Assembly (NCBI GenBank): GCA_035566015.1
Contig: DATMRS010000002.1
Location: 62,001-126,000, forward strand
Direction of reading: 5' to 3'
From: DATMRS01 sp035566015
GTDB taxonomy: Bacteria > Pseudomonadota > Alphaproteobacteria > Sphingomonadales > Sphingomonadaceae
DNA: 64,000 nucleotides
In this document: positions 62,240 through 64,000 of the stretch, piece by piece
Numbering within the stretch: position 1 is the first letter of the stretch
Layout: every line of letters begins with the position of its first letter
The notes under the pieces: model-generated
The model's input: the letters and a program-made list of their open reading frames with translations, nothing else
What the model was told of the DNA's origin: nothing
Database searches by the model: none
Made by a program: the position numbers and the translations under genes

Positions 62240-62351
62240 GGCGCATTCCTTCGGAATCACAGCCGCGATATTATGTCTACCTCATGAATTGACAATAGAC
62301 GCGGGGCCGATGGTGGCTTTCCCGAGGCGGGATGTTGCGCCAAGAGGGGGC

Positions 62352-63101
62352 ATGGCCCGTACTCTCCGCGCCGATCAGTTGCTCGTCGAGCGGGGGCTCG
62401 CCGAAAGCCGCACGCGCGCGCAGGCGCTGATCCTCGCGGGGCTCGTCTATGTGGGGGAGACGAAAGTCGCCAAGGCGGGGCAGGCATTGCTCCCCGATGC
62501 GGCGATCGCGGTGCGCGGGCGCGATCATCCCTGGGTTTCGCGCGGCGGGATCAAGCTGGCCCATGGCCTCGACCATTTCGGCTGGGACGTCACGGGCACG
62601 ATCGCGATAGACGTCGGATCGTCGACCGGCGGCTTCACCGACGTGCTGCTCAGCAAGGGCGCGGCGCGCGTTTATGCGATCGATTCGGGCACCAACCAGC
62701 TTGCCTGGAAGCTGCGGCAGGACCCACGCGTGATCGTCCATGAAAAGACTAACGCCCGCTATCTGACGGCGGCCGAGATCGCCGAACCGGTCGACCTCAT
62801 CGTCTGTGACGCGAGCTTCATATCGCTCGCCAAGGTATTGGAAACGCCGCTTTCCTTCGCCCGTCCCACGGCGCGCGTGATGGCCCTCATCAAGCCGCAA
62901 TTCGAGGCCGGGCGCGGCGAGGTGCCGAAGGGCGGGGTGGTGCGCGATCCGGCGGTGCATGACAGGGTCTGCGCCGAAGTCTCCGCCTGGCTGACGGGGC
63001 TCGGCTGGGCGGTGGAGGGGATTACCGAAAGCCCGATCAAGGGGCCTGAAGGCAATGTCGAATTCCTGATCGCCGCAAATCGGGACACTTATCGGGAATG
63101 A
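62352..63101 (+). CDS. tlyA: TlyA-family rRNA 2'-O-methyltransferase
   Basis: A 249-residue protein with an N-terminal S4 RNA-binding domain (RADQLLVERGLAESRTRAQ) and an FtsJ-like methyltransferase domain. SAM motif DVGSSTGGFTDVLL, GTNQLAWKLRQ and CDASFISL are conserved. TlyA methylates cytidines in 16S and 23S rRNA and is often mislabelled hemolysin. ATG at 62352 is set by AGAGGGGG. The longer frame to 62175 is rejected. Confidence 0.94.
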   Translation: MARTLRADQLLVERGLAESRTRAQALILAGLVYVGETKVAKAGQALLPDAAIAVRGRDHPWVSRGGIKLAHGLDHFGWDVTGTIAIDVGSSTGGFTDVLLSKGAARVYAIDSGTNQLAWKLRQDPRVIVHEKTNARYLTAAEIAEPVDLIVCDASFISLAKVLETPLSFARPTARVMALIKPQFEAGRGEVPKGGVVRDPAVHDRVCAEVSAWLTGLGWAVEGITESPIKGPEGNVEFLIAANRDTYRE

Positions 63102-63188
63102 GCGCCGAGGCGGACTGTTCCGGATCGGCACATAATGTGTGATTATGGGACGGTGCCCGCAGGAACGGGCGAGCCAAGGGGGGTTAGG

Positions 63189-63746
63189 ATGATGGGGCAG
63201 ATCGCGTCGCGGGGGCAGATCCGCATGGCGTTCGTCCGATGGGCGCTGGTGATGGTGCCCTTGCTGTTGCTGCTGGGGATCGCATCGGGCCTGTTCAGCG
63301 GATCGGGGTACGGCAATAGGTGGTTCGCCGCGCTGAACAAGCCGGCCGCGCTGCCGCCCGCATGGCTGTTCCCGGTCGCCTGGACGATCCTCTACATATT
63401 GATGGGTTTCGCGCTGGCGCTGATCCTCGGCGCGCGCGGCGCCCGGGGAAGGCGAATCGCCATCGCCTTTTTCGTCGTCCAGTTCGTGCTCAATCTCGCC
63501 TGGTCGCCGCTCTTCTTCGCCGCGCATCAGGTGGATGCGGCGCTGGTCCTGATCGTCGTCCTGTTGGTGGCGGTGGCGCTGACCACCTGGCATTTCGCCC
63601 GCATCCGGCCGGTCGCGGGCCTGTTGCTGGCGCCCTATCTCTTCTGGCTCGTCTTTGCCGCCTATCTGAATTACGAGATCGCCCGGTTGAACCCCGACGC
63701 GGGGATGCTTGCGCCGGGCGGGGCGAGCACCCAGATCAGCGTGTAG
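63189..63746 (+). CDS. tspO: TspO/MBR family tryptophan-rich sensory protein
   Basis: A 185-residue five-helix membrane protein that binds porphyrins and is linked to tetrapyrrole handling and stress in alphaproteobacteria. WLFPVAWTILYILMGFAL, FVLNLAWSPLFF and YLFWLVFAAYLNYEIARLN are family signatures. The first 25 residues before helix 1 are an unusual basic lead. Starts at 63189 and 63192 are close; GGGGGG upstream suits either. Confidence 0.92.
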   Translation: MMGQIASRGQIRMAFVRWALVMVPLLLLLGIASGLFSGSGYGNRWFAALNKPAALPPAWLFPVAWTILYILMGFALALILGARGARGRRIAIAFFVVQFVLNLAWSPLFFAAHQVDAALVLIVVLLVAVALTTWHFARIRPVAGLLLAPYLFWLVFAAYLNYEIARLNPDAGMLAPGGASTQISV

Positions 63747-63772
63747 ACAAAGACAGGCCCGAGGAGGCGCGC

Positions 63773-64000
63773 ATGCAATCCGAAAACCGGATTTTCGAAG
63801 ACCTGGTCAAGCTGTTCAACGGTGCGGCCGGCACTGTCGCCGGCGTGGCGCGCGAGGGCGAGGCGGCGATGAAGGAACGGGCGCGCGAATGGATCGGCGG
63901 GCTCGATTTCGTCAGCCGTGACGAGTTCGAGGCGGTGAAGGCGATGGCCGCCGCCGCGCGTGACGAGGCCGAAGCGCTCAAGGCGCGGCTTGACGCGCTG
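63773..64000 (+). CDS. ubiK: UbiK-family accessory factor (N-terminal part)
   Basis: Seventy-six residues up to the window edge; the gene runs off the end. MQSENRIFEDLVKLFNG and AREWIGGLDFVSRDEFEAV match the BMFP/UbiK family, small coiled-coil proteins that help ubiquinone synthesis. The C-terminal coiled coil is only partly seen (EALKARLDAL). GAGGAGG lies 7 nt before the ATG. Confidence 0.9.
   Translation, partial: MQSENRIFEDLVKLFNGAAGTVAGVAREGEAAMKERAREWIGGLDFVSRDEFEAVKAMAAAARDEAEALKARLDAL

Overview
The window is a gene-dense, GC-rich segment of an alphaproteobacterial chromosome, most likely Sphingomonadales (Sphingomonas, Rhizorhabdus or a relative). This rests on the aroA-cmk-rpsA order, a short ProRS without an insertion domain, a MucR/Ros regulator, a TIGR02300-type acidic zinc-ribbon protein, a UbiK-type protein and a stilbene-dioxygenase-like enzyme. 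Almost all of it reads as core chromosome. There is no transposase, integrase, phage gene, CRISPR array or rRNA operon.

Layout. 1-12 kb: a partial PpiD-like chaperone, tpiA, secG, pyrG, two tiny genes, proS, lolC-lolD and dnaE. 12-13 kb: a tandem array of palindromic REPIN-like repeats. 13-19.5 kb: rpsA, cmk and aroA on the minus strand, an acidic zinc-ribbon protein, then two tRNA-Ala genes bracketing HU and MucR. 19.5-26 kb: a tripartite RND efflux operon ending in an alpha/beta hydrolase. 26-31 kb: cysH, cobA, an AstD-like aldehyde dehydrogenase that lacks its catalytic cysteine, and selO. 31-34.6 kb: a hydrolase, a nitronate monooxygenase-like flavoprotein, a glutamine amidotransferase and two envelope proteins. 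34.6-45.8 kb: a complete type II secretion locus (gspO, then gspC to gspN) whose genes mostly overlap by 4 nt. 45.8-49.2 kb: a Tat-signal protein, a PmtA-like methyltransferase, a MarR regulator and a stilbene-cleaving-type dioxygenase. 49.3-52 kb: alr and mlaE-mlaF. 52-55.3 kb: ybaK, then thiolase, a PhaC-like enzyme and divergent phaR, which look like a small polyhydroxyalkanoate locus. 55-64 kb: two methyltransferases (one apparently exported), cutA-ctaA, a MerC-like protein and a Zur-like regulator behind a Zur-box-like palindrome, dxs, tlyA, tspO and a partial ubiK.

The points most worth attention are: the AstD-like protein with Cys-to-Ser and Asn-to-Thr changes at the catalytic positions; the structured, terminator-ended minus-strand element at about 4854-5025 with mutually exclusive hairpins; the 10-1-10 palindrome between ctaA and merC-zur; the REPIN-like repeat family with a tandem array of about 248 bp units; a CP4-like class II EPSP synthase that keeps glycine at the glyphosate-discriminating position; and a dioxygenase whose residues match the stilbene cleaver NOV1. 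I found no clearly new multi-gene system. The oddities are single genes and regulatory structures within an otherwise conventional region.
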